Part shown: one piece after another, positions 1-6,645 of the stretch
Layout: every line of letters starts with the position of its first letter
Numbering within the stretch: the stretch's first letter is position 1
Assembly (NCBI GenBank): GCA_036524155.1
Contig: DATDCV010000759.1
Coordinates: 1 to 9,206 of the forward strand
DNA: 9,206 bases
Direction: 5' to 3'
DNA from: DATDCV01 sp036524155
GTDB lineage: Bacteria > Verrucomicrobiota > Verrucomicrobiia > Limisphaerales > UBA8199
Translations under genes and position numbers: made by a program
The notes under the pieces: generated by a model
Told to the model about the DNA's origin: nothing
Databases searched by the model: none
Seen by the model: the letters and a program-made list of their open reading frames with translations, nothing else

Positions 1-1721
1 TCCAGGTTGGCGACGAGATTCTTCTCGACCGCTTCGCGAGCAGCGTCGGCCGACAAGCCTGGGGGAATTGGATAGCGGACCGCGGTGAGAGAGCCGAAAC
101 GGTTGGCCCACATTTCTTGACCCGCTGCCAGCGTGACAAACGCCTTTGGTGTGCCGCGGTACTTTTTCCAGTATTGTTCGTCCTTCTCACGAATAGTGTA
201 GACGAGGGGAAAACCCGTATCCCAATCGTGGGTGCTCTCGGCTTTGGCAACGCCGGGAAACTCGGGCATCAAGGTCCGGTCGGCATAGATGCCTTCGAGC
301 GGCACTACATTCCGGACCCGGAACGAGTTTGTGCGCTCGACCAACCGCGCCCCCGAATCCACAACGAAATAGGAAATCTCGACGTTGTCACCCGGTTTTG
401 CCTGCAAGTCTTCAGCGAGCCATTCGTTCACCAGGATTTCATCGTCGCGCAGGTCCGCCGGGGCGTAAGGCGCGCCCGCTGCTGTTACCATCGAGTAGGG
501 TGTGGAATGTTCGCCGCAGCGGATCAGATTGGCCAGGTAAGTGAGCACACCGATGCCGTTGGTCACGAAACTGTCGGAGCTCACATCGTTGGCAGTGTCG
601 TTTTGATACCCGGTGTGGAGCTTGAGCAAGGTGGTGCGGGGCCTGAGAGCGGCCGTGACGACCGCAGGCTCGAGGAAGATCCGCGAGGTCGTGAGTTCGG
701 CAAGAGGTCCGATTTGCTGGTCTCCTGTGGCTTCTGGCGGCGGTTCGAGGGTATGAACCGAGAAGCCGGCGTCTTTGGGCAGCCACGAGAGCCGGAGTTC
801 GTGATCCAGAAGCTGAGAGGCCTGTTGATCGCCGATCGACCGGGCGACCCCCCACCGTTGCGCCTGCGACCGTCCCGGCGCTCGGAGACTCTCCAGGGCG
901 CTGGCGGCGATCAGGTTGGCTGAGCCCAGCGTGCCCAGCTTCGTGTTGAGCCATTCCAAAGGCAAAAACACATTGGCCGGAGGTATCTGCTGCGCCTGAA
1001 GACTGAAATCACCCAGCGCCTCGCGGTTCAGAACTGCGGCAATTCTCAGCCGCAACGCAACCGTGTTCTGGTCGCGCGGGGCGATTGCAGCTTCCAGGCC
1101 CAACGCGCTAGGTTTCTCGACGCGGAGAATAATTTCATCGCCGGGGCGGACCTTAAGTCGCCGAGCCAGTGTGTCATTAATGATTGCGGATTCTCCGGCC
1201 ACCCAGGATTTGAGCGGCCCGGAATCAAGGGATATTCCGGCGCTCGCGGTTTTCACGGTGGAGTCGGTTCCGTCCCCAGGGGTAGGGAATACTCGGGCCC
1301 AACCAGCCAACCGCGGCCATTGCGATTCCCGCACGCCGATGACGTTGGCATCATTCAATCGGGCGGAGCCATCGGGAAGGGCGACCACCGCGCGAAGCAA
1401 CAACGCCGAGGTGAGCGGAAGCTGCGGCCCGATGTCCGACACGCCGGGTGCCACGCCGCTGAGATTGGTCCAGCCGCGGGAGTCTTCCGGCGCCATCCGC
1501 GCCTGGAGGTCGGCACGGAACAAACGGTCCGGCGCGTAAAGCGTGAAGTGGATCGGTCCCAACCGCGCCAGGGCGCGGTGGCGCAGACTCTCCTTCACGG
1601 AGTCTCCGACGATGAGGGCGCCGATGAGCGCGGCGCTGCCGATCGCCGCGCCCAGCACGATCCCAATATGAGCCCGCGCGTGAAAACGCAGACCTCGGCA
1701 AATGAGCGTCCCAAACGTCAT
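1..1721 (-). CDS. FtsX-type ABC transporter permease, large ectodomain (3'-truncated by window edge)
   Basis: Manual translation on the minus strand from the ATG at 1721 is open through 573 codons to the window edge, so the C-terminus lies outside. Residues about 18-38 form one hydrophobic segment (TM1), followed by GDSVKESLRHRALARLG, a motif I associate with FtsX/MacB-like permeases of Verrucomicrobia and Planctomycetes. Everything from about residue 45 to 573 is soluble in character and should be extracytoplasmic. It holds two similar blocks, GESAIINDTLARRLKVRPGD (176-195) and DDEILVNEWLAEDLQAKPGD (426-445), each followed by a beta-rich stretch, as in the periplasmic core domain of MacB. 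The remaining membrane helices should lie beyond position 1. The start lies 2 nt after the stop of the ATPase gene, so translation is probably coupled and the two proteins should form one complex. The substrate is unknown; lipoprotein release or efflux is typical of the superfamily. No Shine-Dalgarno sequence is visible. Confidence 0.86.
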   Translation of the reverse strand, partial: MTFGTLICRGLRFHARAHIGIVLGAAIGSAALIGALIVGDSVKESLRHRALARLGPIHFTLYAPDRLFRADLQARMAPEDSRGWTNLSGVAPGVSDIGPQLPLTSALLLRAVVALPDGSARLNDANVIGVRESQWPRLAGWARVFPTPGDGTDSTVKTASAGISLDSGPLKSWVAGESAIINDTLARRLKVRPGDEIILRVEKPSALGLEAAIAPRDQNTVALRLRIAAVLNREALGDFSLQAQQIPPANVFLPLEWLNTKLGTLGSANLIAASALESLRAPGRSQAQRWGVARSIGDQQASQLLDHELRLSWLPKDAGFSVHTLEPPPEATGDQQIGPLAELTTSRIFLEPAVVTAALRPRTTLLKLHTGYQNDTANDVSSDSFVTNGIGVLTYLANLIRCGEHSTPYSMVTAAGAPYAPADLRDDEILVNEWLAEDLQAKPGDNVEISYFVVDSGARLVERTNSFRVRNVVPLEGIYADRTLMPEFPGVAKAESTHDWDTGFPLVYTIREKDEQYWKKYRGTPKAFVTLAAGQEMWANRFGSLTAVRYPIPPGLSADAAREAVEKNLVANL

Positions 1722-1723
1722 GG

Positions 1724-2527
1724 TTACCGCGCCGCGCCGAATTCGGGAGGACGAGCCTCCGGGTCGGCTGGAAGCAGGTGACCGTTCTTCAACTCGAGAA
1801 CGCGCCGCATTCGAGTCGCCAGGTCCCTCGAGTGGGTTACGACTACGAGCGTGACCTTTTCCTCCAGGTTCAGCTCGGCGAGAAGCTTGGCCAGTTGTTC
1901 AGCCGAAGCCTGGTCAAGTGAACCGGTGGGCTCGTCGGCTAGCAGCAATGCCGGTTGATTGATCAGGGCGCGGACAACCGCGACGCGCTGACGTTCGCCG
2001 CCGGAGAGTTGCCCGGGCCGATGCGAGAGCCGCGCGGAAAGCCCGACCCGCGCGAGAAGCCGCTGGGCACGGGAAGCAGGGGACTCGTTCCCCGCAGGAC
2101 CGGCTTCCCGGCTGTCTCCGTTAGGAGGACTACCTAATTCAGAGACAGGCGGGACGCCTGTCCTGCGTGTGCGGGCGAGCGTCGGCACGAGCACGTTTTC
2201 GAGCACGGTGCACTGAGGCAGGAGGTAATGCGCCTGAAACACGAAGCCGAGTTTTTCGTTTCGGACCATGGCGGTTTGGATTTCGTCGAGTGTGCTCAGG
2301 TCTGTGCCCTCGAACAGCACCTGCCCGCTGGTTGGCCGGTCGAGGGTGCCGATGATCTGAAGCAAGGTGCTCTTGCCGGAGCCGGAAGGGCCAACGACGG
2401 CCACCGACTCGCCGCGGGCGATTTCGAGCGAAAGGTGATCGAGCACCACCAAGCCACCCCCGCCATCAGGGGAATCGTAGCATCTGGTTACGTCCTGCAA
2501 TTTCAAAATCGGGCCGACCGGAGGCAT
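1724..2527 (-). CDS. LolD/MacB-like ABC transporter ATP-binding protein with internal palindrome-encoded insertion
   Basis: This 267-residue protein is the ATPase partner of the FtsX-type permease that starts 2 nt downstream. From the ATG at 2527 it shows Walker A GPSGSGKST (46-54), Q-loop Q98 in FQAHYLLPQ, signature LSGGERQR (174-181), Walker B LLLADE (194-199), D-loop SLD (203-205) and H-loop His232. The spacing and the GxVFQ..YLLP and ADEPTGSLD wording fit the LolD/MacB/FtsE branch, usually about 220-235 residues. The excess length is explained by about 33 residues (120-152) between the helical subdomain and the signature motif, rich in Pro, Gly and Ser; see the repeat entry. The open frame extends upstream to 2839, but that part has no family similarity, and 2527 places the first beta strand (ILKLQDVTRCY) normally. 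An in-frame ATG at 2548 is the alternative start. Neither start has a clear ribosome binding site. Confidence 0.92.
   Translation of the reverse strand: MPPVGPILKLQDVTRCYDSPDGGGGLVVLDHLSLEIARGESVAVVGPSGSGKSTLLQIIGTLDRPTSGQVLFEGTDLSTLDEIQTAMVRNEKLGFVFQAHYLLPQCTVLENVLVPTLARTRRTGVPPVSELGSPPNGDSREAGPAGNESPASRAQRLLARVGLSARLSHRPGQLSGGERQRVAVVRALINQPALLLADEPTGSLDQASAEQLAKLLAELNLEEKVTLVVVTHSRDLATRMRRVLELKNGHLLPADPEARPPEFGAAR
2070..2170. repeat. Palindromic repeat-like element inserted in frame in the ATPase gene
   Basis: About 96-100 nt that encode the extra residues 120-152 of the ABC ATPase consist almost entirely of inverted repeats. They are cgggaagc (2070-2077) with gcttcccg (2103-2110); nested inside, gggga (2079-2083) with tcccc (2089-2093); ttagg (2121-2125) with cctaa (2133-2137); and gacaggcg (2144-2151) with cgcctgtc (2155-2162). 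Codons here (TTA, GGT, AGT, CCT, CCT) differ from the GC-ending codons of the rest of the gene. The encoded peptide contains TGVPPVSELGSPP, which resembles recurrent peptides I recall in Verrucomicrobia/Planctomycetes proteins, where dispersed palindromes are translated. The element keeps the reading frame and falls in a surface loop. I saw no target-site duplication and no second copy in this window, so its status as a dispersed repeat is inferred. Confidence 0.7.
2144..2162. repeat. Perfect 8-bp-arm hairpin at one end of the palindromic element
   Basis: The arms gacaggcg and cgcctgtc are perfect inverted complements around a 3-nt loop (gga). The same bases are translated on the minus strand as part of the T-G-V-P-P-V peptide in the ATPase. 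It is the tightest of the hairpins in the element and would be the best query for finding other genomic copies. Confidence 0.75.
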
Positions 2528-2720
2528 GTCACAATGTGGGATAAGCATGCCCGGGGATGACAGTAAAATCAAACCGGCACGGAAATTCTCGTTGACAGCG
2601 AGTGGGCCGTGCCGCATGCGTAACGTGTGAACGTGCAAAACAGTCCCGGACGCTTTTCGTGAGCACACCCAAACGAATGACTCTGCCCCCCGCACGGGGA
2701 GCGAATTCTTTTCGGCTTCA
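2528..2720. other. Divergent intergenic region between ATPase gene and amino acid importer operon
   Basis: These 193 nt separate two divergently transcribed operons and should hold both promoters. On the plus strand there is a perfect TTGACA at 2592-2597, but the best downstream -10-like hexamers (around 2619-2626, e.g. taacgt) are poor matches and are spaced 21-23 nt away, so the promoter is only a weak candidate. On the minus strand I found no convincing -35/-10 pair. A small GC-rich inverted repeat (cccc gcac gggg) lies around 2688-2700. No coding content is convincing apart from the possible upstream start of the ATPase gene at 2548. Confidence 0.3.
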
Positions 2721-4268
2721 ATGAGTGACCCAAGGGGACGGTTACGATCGAGCACCCACAGTCTTTGGTTGACCCTGGTAGCGGTGAGCGGGCTGCTGCT
2801 TGGGAAGACGGTTTCCGGTGGTCCACAAACCGCAGCCATGGACTCCGGTGCCCCGGCCGGCGGCCTGGACGAAATCCATCGGCGCGGCGAATTGCTTTGG
2901 GGAGCCGACGCCGAGGGTGGCGCGCCTTACGTTTACCCGGACCCGCAAAAGCCGGAGCAGCTTATAGGCTTTGAGTTCGAATTGGCGGAAGCCCTCGCGG
3001 CGAGGCTCGGAGTCAAAGCCAGGATGGTTCAAAACCAGTGGGACCAACTGATCCCCGCGCTGGAGCGGCATAATTTCGATGCCATCCTTAACGGTTTGGA
3101 ACTCACTGCGGAGAATCAGCAGCGCATCGCGATGTCCGAGCCGTATTTCGTCTATGCGCAGCAGATCGTCACCCGGACAAGCACCGAGGCCATCACCCGG
3201 CTCGAACACCTCAAGGGCAAGGCGGTCGGTGTCCTCTCGTCGTCGGTGGCGCAGCGGTTGCTCGAAAAGACGGGGGGACTGGACCTGAGGATTTATCCCG
3301 GCAATGTCGAGAGCTTCCTCGATCTCAAGGCGGGTCGAATCGAGGCGGTGCTGCTGGATTTGCCGATCGCGCTGCACTACGCCAGACCGGACCCGGCGCT
3401 TAAGTTCTCGGGTGAGCCGTTCGCGTTCGGCTACTACGCCATCGGAGTGCGGAGGGAGGACGCAGTCCTTCTGGCGGCACTGAACCGGGCGATTAAAGAT
3501 TTGGCCGCTGAAGGCGCTCTGGAGCGCATTTACCGTAAGTATGGCGTTTGGGACGAGCGGCAGCAGCGGTTGAAGGACTATCGGCCGGAGACGGTAAAAG
3601 AGAGCCGACGGATCTCAACGTTGCGCGAATGGCCGAGGTATCTGCCGCTGCTGCTGCGCGGAGCGGTGACGACGGTGGAGTTGAGCGTGCTGGCGATGGC
3701 GTTGGCAGTCGTGGCAGGCCTGGTTCTGGTGCTGATGCGGCTTTACGGTCTGACTCCCTTGCGCTGGCTGGCCCAGGCGTACGTCGAGGTGATCCGAGGC
3801 ACACCGCTGTTGATCCAGTTGTTCCTGATTTACTATGGGCTATCGCAAACCGGAGTCCGCCTGCCAGCCTTCTTCGCCGCCATCCTTGGGCTCGGGCTGA
3901 ATTACGCCGCGAGCGAGGCTGAAAATTATCGGGCCGGGATTCAGTCAATCCCGCGCGGCCAGACCGAAGCGGCGCTCGCCCTGGGAATGAGTCGATGGCA
4001 GGCCGTGCGTCGTATTGTGCTGCCGCAAGCCCTACGGGTGGTCATTCCGCCGGTCACGAACGATTTTATCGCGCTCTTTAAGGACTCGTCCATTGTGTCG
4101 GTGATCACCATGGTCGAGCTGACGAAGGTTTATGGGATGCTGGCGACGTCCACTTACGATTACATCGGTCTGGGGGTAATGACGGCGGGGATCTACTTCG
4201 GGCTGAGCTACCCGGCGTCGGTGTTCGCGCACTGGCTGGAAAAAAGGTTGTGCCATGATCACGGTTGA
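2721..4268 (+). CDS. Polar amino acid-type ABC importer: substrate-binding protein fused to permease
   Basis: This 515-residue protein joins a periplasmic receptor and a membrane channel in one chain. Residues 1-35 look like a signal peptide or first membrane anchor: basic RGRLRSS, hydrophobic LWLTLVAVSGLLLG, no lipobox cysteine. Residues about 48-278 match the family-3 solute-binding fold (LIGFEFELAEALAARLGVKA at 81-100, then SEPYF, LKGKAVGVLSS and the ALERIYRKYGVW end motif). Residues about 305-510 form a HisM/GlnP-type permease with several membrane helices, including VIRGTPLLIQLFLIYYGL and the ATPase-docking EAA region GQTEAALALGMSRWQAVRRI (413-432). Asp213 aligns with the ligand amino-group Asp of HisJ/GlnH, but the carboxylate-binding Arg (HisJ Arg77) aligns with Asn132, so the ligand may not be a standard amino acid. 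The ATPase gene overlaps its 3' end by 14 nt. Such fusions occur in several phyla. No Shine-Dalgarno sequence precedes the ATG, but no other start would keep the signal sequence. Confidence 0.93.
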   Translation: MSDPRGRLRSSTHSLWLTLVAVSGLLLGKTVSGGPQTAAMDSGAPAGGLDEIHRRGELLWGADAEGGAPYVYPDPQKPEQLIGFEFELAEALAARLGVKARMVQNQWDQLIPALERHNFDAILNGLELTAENQQRIAMSEPYFVYAQQIVTRTSTEAITRLEHLKGKAVGVLSSSVAQRLLEKTGGLDLRIYPGNVESFLDLKAGRIEAVLLDLPIALHYARPDPALKFSGEPFAFGYYAIGVRREDAVLLAALNRAIKDLAAEGALERIYRKYGVWDERQQRLKDYRPETVKESRRISTLREWPRYLPLLLRGAVTTVELSVLAMALAVVAGLVLVLMRLYGLTPLRWLAQAYVEVIRGTPLLIQLFLIYYGLSQTGVRLPAFFAAILGLGLNYAASEAENYRAGIQSIPRGQTEAALALGMSRWQAVRRIVLPQALRVVIPPVTNDFIALFKDSSIVSVITMVELTKVYGMLATSTYDYIGLGVMTAGIYFGLSYPASVFAHWLEKRLCHDHG

Positions 4269-5007
4269 GAATCTGGTCAAAGCGTTTCAGTCGACGCCGG
4301 TGCTGAAGGGCATCGACCATTCCCAGCAGCGCGGGGAGGCAGTCGTGTTGATTGGCCCGAGCGGCTGCGGAAAGAGCACATTCCTGCGCTGCCTGAATCA
4401 GCTCGAGTTGCCCGATTCAGGCCGCATCACTATCGACGGCGTCAGCATCGAGGGCGGGCGCCGGCGACGCACGGCGGAAGAACGCGAACAACAACGCCAA
4501 CTGCGGCTGCGGGCGGGCATGGTTTTTCAATCTTTCAACCTTTTCCCGCACCTGAGTGTGATCGAGAACATTACTACGGCGCCGATGGTGGTGAAGGGGA
4601 TGGCGGCCGGTGACGCAGAGCGGCTCGCGCGCCGTTTGCTGGTGAAGGTAGGTCTCGAGACCAAGGCGGATGCTTATCCCAGCCAGCTTTCAGGCGGGCA
4701 ACAGCAGCGTGTGGCGATCGCCCGCGCGCTGGCGATGGAACCGAAAGTCATGTTATTCGATGAGCCGACGAGCGCGCTCGATCCGGAACTGCGGGATGAG
4801 GTGCTGCGAGTGATGCGCCAGCTTGTCGAGGAAGGCATGACCATGCTGGTGGTTACCCACGAAATGCAATTCGCGCGCGATGTGGCGGATCGGGTCCTTT
4901 TCGTCGACGGCGGACGCATCGCGGAGTCAGGCTCGCCTGAGCAGATCTTTAGCAACCCGCAACAGGCGCGCACGCGTGAGTTCTTAAGCCGGGCGCTGAC
5001 AAGGTGA
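4255..5007 (+). CDS. glnQ: Polar amino acid-type ABC transporter ATP-binding protein (GlnQ/HisP-like)
   Basis: This 250-residue ATPase energises the fused receptor-permease encoded just upstream; its ATG lies 14 nt inside that gene, which implies translational coupling. Motifs: Walker A GPSGCGKST (34-42), Q-loop Q92 in FQSFNLFPHLSV, signature LSGGQQQR (145-152), Walker B VMLFDE (165-170), SALDPEL (173-179) and H-loop His202 in VVTHEM. Length and wording (FNLFPHLSVIENIT, PTSALDPEL, GSPEQIF) are standard for the polar amino acid (PAAT) class. The helical linker RRRRTAEEREQQRQLRLR (69-86) is a common variant. The usual hydrophobic strand after VLKGI reads DHSQQRGEAV (21-30), an uncommon wording that does not touch a catalytic motif. 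A weak AAGG about 8 nt upstream of the ATG is the closest thing to a Shine-Dalgarno sequence in the window. The symbol denotes family; the true substrate is unknown. Confidence 0.93.
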   Translation: MITVENLVKAFQSTPVLKGIDHSQQRGEAVVLIGPSGCGKSTFLRCLNQLELPDSGRITIDGVSIEGGRRRRTAEEREQQRQLRLRAGMVFQSFNLFPHLSVIENITTAPMVVKGMAAGDAERLARRLLVKVGLETKADAYPSQLSGGQQQRVAIARALAMEPKVMLFDEPTSALDPELRDEVLRVMRQLVEEGMTMLVVTHEMQFARDVADRVLFVDGGRIAESGSPEQIFSNPQQARTREFLSRALTR

Positions 5008-5029
5008 GGCCGGAAGGGGTGAAGGCGGG

Positions 5030-5830
5030 TCAGGTCGAACCGCGTCGATGAATGGCGCGGGCCAGCACGGCAACGCGCCCGGGATCGACCGGATGGGTGA
5101 CGTTCCCCTTAGCCTTGAGCGAGCTGCCGACGATAAAGCCATCAGCGAGGGGGAGGTAATCCCGGATGTTGTCGAGCGAGACGCCGCTGCCGATGAGGAT
5201 CTTCGCCATGGGGCAACCGGACCGAACGCTCGCGACATCCGCGCGGTCGGTGGCCATCCCGGTGCCGACACCGGACACGATCAATGCGTCCGCCAGGCCA
5301 CGCTGCAGCGCATCGCGCGCGGAATCCGCGATGCACCAGTTGCCGAGCGGCACTGCGTGCTTCACGTGAACATCCGCGAAGATCTGCGCCTCGGGACAGA
5401 TTTGCCGCCGGTACCGGAGCGTTTCGAAGGCATTGCCTTCGATGAGACCCTGGTCGGTGAGCATCGCCCCGGTATGAACATTCACTCGAATGAAACTGCC
5501 GCCGCAGGCGGCGCAGAGGGCCAGAGCGGTTCGGGCATCATTGCGGAGGACGTTGAAGCCCAAGGGTAGCTTTACCGCGGCGCGAATAGCGCGTCCGGCT
5601 GCCGTCATGGCCGCGACGGTCTCCGGGCCCACACTCGCTTTGGTGAAGGGCACATCGCCGAAATTCTCAATGAAGAGCGCGTCCGCTCCTCCCTTCTCGT
5701 ATGCCCGGGCATCCCTGACCGCAAACTGGATGAGCGCTTCCAGGTCTCCCGCCCAGCGAGGCGAGCCAGGCAAGGGTTGAAGGTGAACCACACCGATGAG
5801 AAGTTTCGGCTCGGCAGCAAAGATAGCCAT
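5030..5830 (-). CDS. btpA: BtpA-family TIM-barrel protein
   Basis: This 266-residue protein belongs to the BtpA/SgcQ family (COG0434), predicted TIM-barrel enzymes of uncertain reaction. Seen directly: GVVHLQPLPGSPRW near the N-terminus (13-26), ALFIENFGDVPFTK (51-64), LGFNVLRNDA (90-99), IRVNVHTGA (114-122), QIFADVHVKHA (149-159), ALIVSGVGTG (182-191) and a C-terminal phosphate-binding-like pair ILIGSGVSLDN and GFIVGSSLK. In cyanobacteria the family is named for a role in photosystem I accumulation, which cannot be its general role here. The open frame extends to 6022, but the upstream 64 residues are an Arg/Gly-rich shadow of rnc; the ATG at 5830 places the family's conserved N-terminus correctly. 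The gene starts 5 nt after the rnc stop, so the two are probably cotranscribed. Its 3' end lies only 22 nt from the convergent glnQ-like gene, with no visible terminator. Confidence 0.9.
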   Translation of the reverse strand: MAIFAAEPKLLIGVVHLQPLPGSPRWAGDLEALIQFAVRDARAYEKGGADALFIENFGDVPFTKASVGPETVAAMTAAGRAIRAAVKLPLGFNVLRNDARTALALCAACGGSFIRVNVHTGAMLTDQGLIEGNAFETLRYRRQICPEAQIFADVHVKHAVPLGNWCIADSARDALQRGLADALIVSGVGTGMATDRADVASVRSGCPMAKILIGSGVSLDNIRDYLPLADGFIVGSSLKAKGNVTHPVDPGRVAVLARAIHRRGST

Positions 5831-5835
5831 AAGGT

Positions 5836-6600
5836 TTACGATTTGCGGTCCGTGTCGGCGCTTTCGACCGAATCTTGGGGCACGACAGCGACCGCATCCG
5901 CCGCGGCGTCCTTTTGCCGTTTGAGCTCCTTCAGCGCCGCCAATGCCGCTTCGCTTTCGGCCGCCTTCTTGCTTTTGCCCCGTCCCCGCGCCAGTTCGAC
6001 ACCGGCATGATGCACCGTGCATTCAAAAGAGCGATCGTGGTCCGGCCCGGAGACGGATGCCACGTGGTAGCGAGGCGCTTCAGCCGATTTGGCTTGGAGC
6101 AACTCCTGGAGTTCGCCCTTGGGATTCTCCAATATGGGAATTGCCTCGAGCTCGCCAAACGCATTTTGGAACTGGCGCAAGACAAAGTCGCGCCCGGTTT
6201 CAAATCCGTTATCCAGGAAGATCGCGCCGAGCAGGGCCTCGAACGTGTCGGCCAGTGCGGAAAGCCGGTCCCGCCCGCCGGACTGTTCTTCGCCCCGGCT
6301 CAGAATGAGATATTGACCGAGCCCCAGTTGCCGCGCGCGCTCTGCCAGGCTGCGCCGGTTGACCAGTTTGGCGCGGGCCTTCGTCAGCGGTCCTTCTCCA
6401 AAGGACGGGAATTTCGCATACAACTCCTGGGTCAGCGCCAGTTGCAGGACGGCATCCCCCAGGAATTCCAGCCGCTGGTTGGTTTGGATTGGCAACCCTT
6501 GTTCGTGGGCCACGGACGGATGAGTTAGTGCCAGGCGCAGCAAGTCGGGGTTGCTGAAGTGATATCCGAGTTGGTCCTGGAGTGCGGCGTAGTCGGTCAC
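5836..6600 (-). CDS. rnc: Ribonuclease III
   Basis: RNase III cleaves double-stranded RNA in rRNA maturation and mRNA/sRNA turnover in the cytoplasm. The 254-residue product has the endonuclease domain (about 1-150) with the signature NQRLEFLGDAV (41-51), catalytic Glu45 and Asp49, and the second acidic pair Asp118 and Glu121 in ALADTFEALLGA. A double-stranded RNA-binding domain follows (about 158-226), from NPKGELQELLQ through FECTVHHAGVELARGRGKSKKAAESEAALAAL in sense. The last 25-30 residues are a low-complexity acidic/alanine tail. The start is a GTG at 6600: an in-frame TGA (stop of the upstream gene) lies 45 nt before it and no ATG intervenes, and it gives the normal family N-terminus. 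It sits between the double-CxxC gene (45 nt) and the BtpA-family gene (5 nt) in a probable operon. All catalytic residues are intact, so the enzyme should be active. Confidence 0.97.
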   Translation of the reverse strand: MTDYAALQDQLGYHFSNPDLLRLALTHPSVAHEQGLPIQTNQRLEFLGDAVLQLALTQELYAKFPSFGEGPLTKARAKLVNRRSLAERARQLGLGQYLILSRGEEQSGGRDRLSALADTFEALLGAIFLDNGFETGRDFVLRQFQNAFGELEAIPILENPKGELQELLQAKSAEAPRYHVASVSGPDHDRSFECTVHHAGVELARGRGKSKKAAESEAALAALKELKRQKDAAADAVAVVPQDSVESADTDRKS

Positions 6601-6645
6601 GGAAGCAGATGATTTTGGGCTTTGGCGTAATGTCGCGTTGCCGGT

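Noticed and set aside
117..923. 268-residue plus-strand open frame
   Set aside because: It lies antisense to the FtsX-type permease, whose frame gives a coherent protein over 573 codons; the plus-strand product is Arg/Gly-rich without recognisable motifs.
439..954. 171-residue minus-strand open frame
   Set aside because: It is an alternative frame within the permease gene, with His/Arg/Ala-rich composition typical of a shadow frame in GC-rich DNA.
2592..2626. Perfect TTGACA as a promoter for the importer operon
   Set aside because: No -10 hexamer with a good match lies 16-18 nt downstream, so I only mention it within the intergenic entry and do not call a promoter.
2528..2839. N-terminal extension of the ABC ATPase up to 2839
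   Set aside because: It has no similarity to ABC ATPases, overlaps the divergent importer gene, and family alignment places the start at 2527 (or at most 2548).
5008..5029. Possible bidirectional terminator between the convergent genes
   Set aside because: The 22-nt gap is purine-rich and holds no inverted repeat or T-run that I can see.
5831..6022. 64-residue N-terminal extension of the BtpA-family protein
   Set aside because: It overlaps the 3' end of rnc in another frame and is Arg/Gly-rich; the conserved family N-terminus begins just after the ATG at 5830.
5875..6528. 217-residue plus-strand open frame opposite rnc
   Set aside because: It is antisense to an intact RNase III with all catalytic residues; no motifs of its own.
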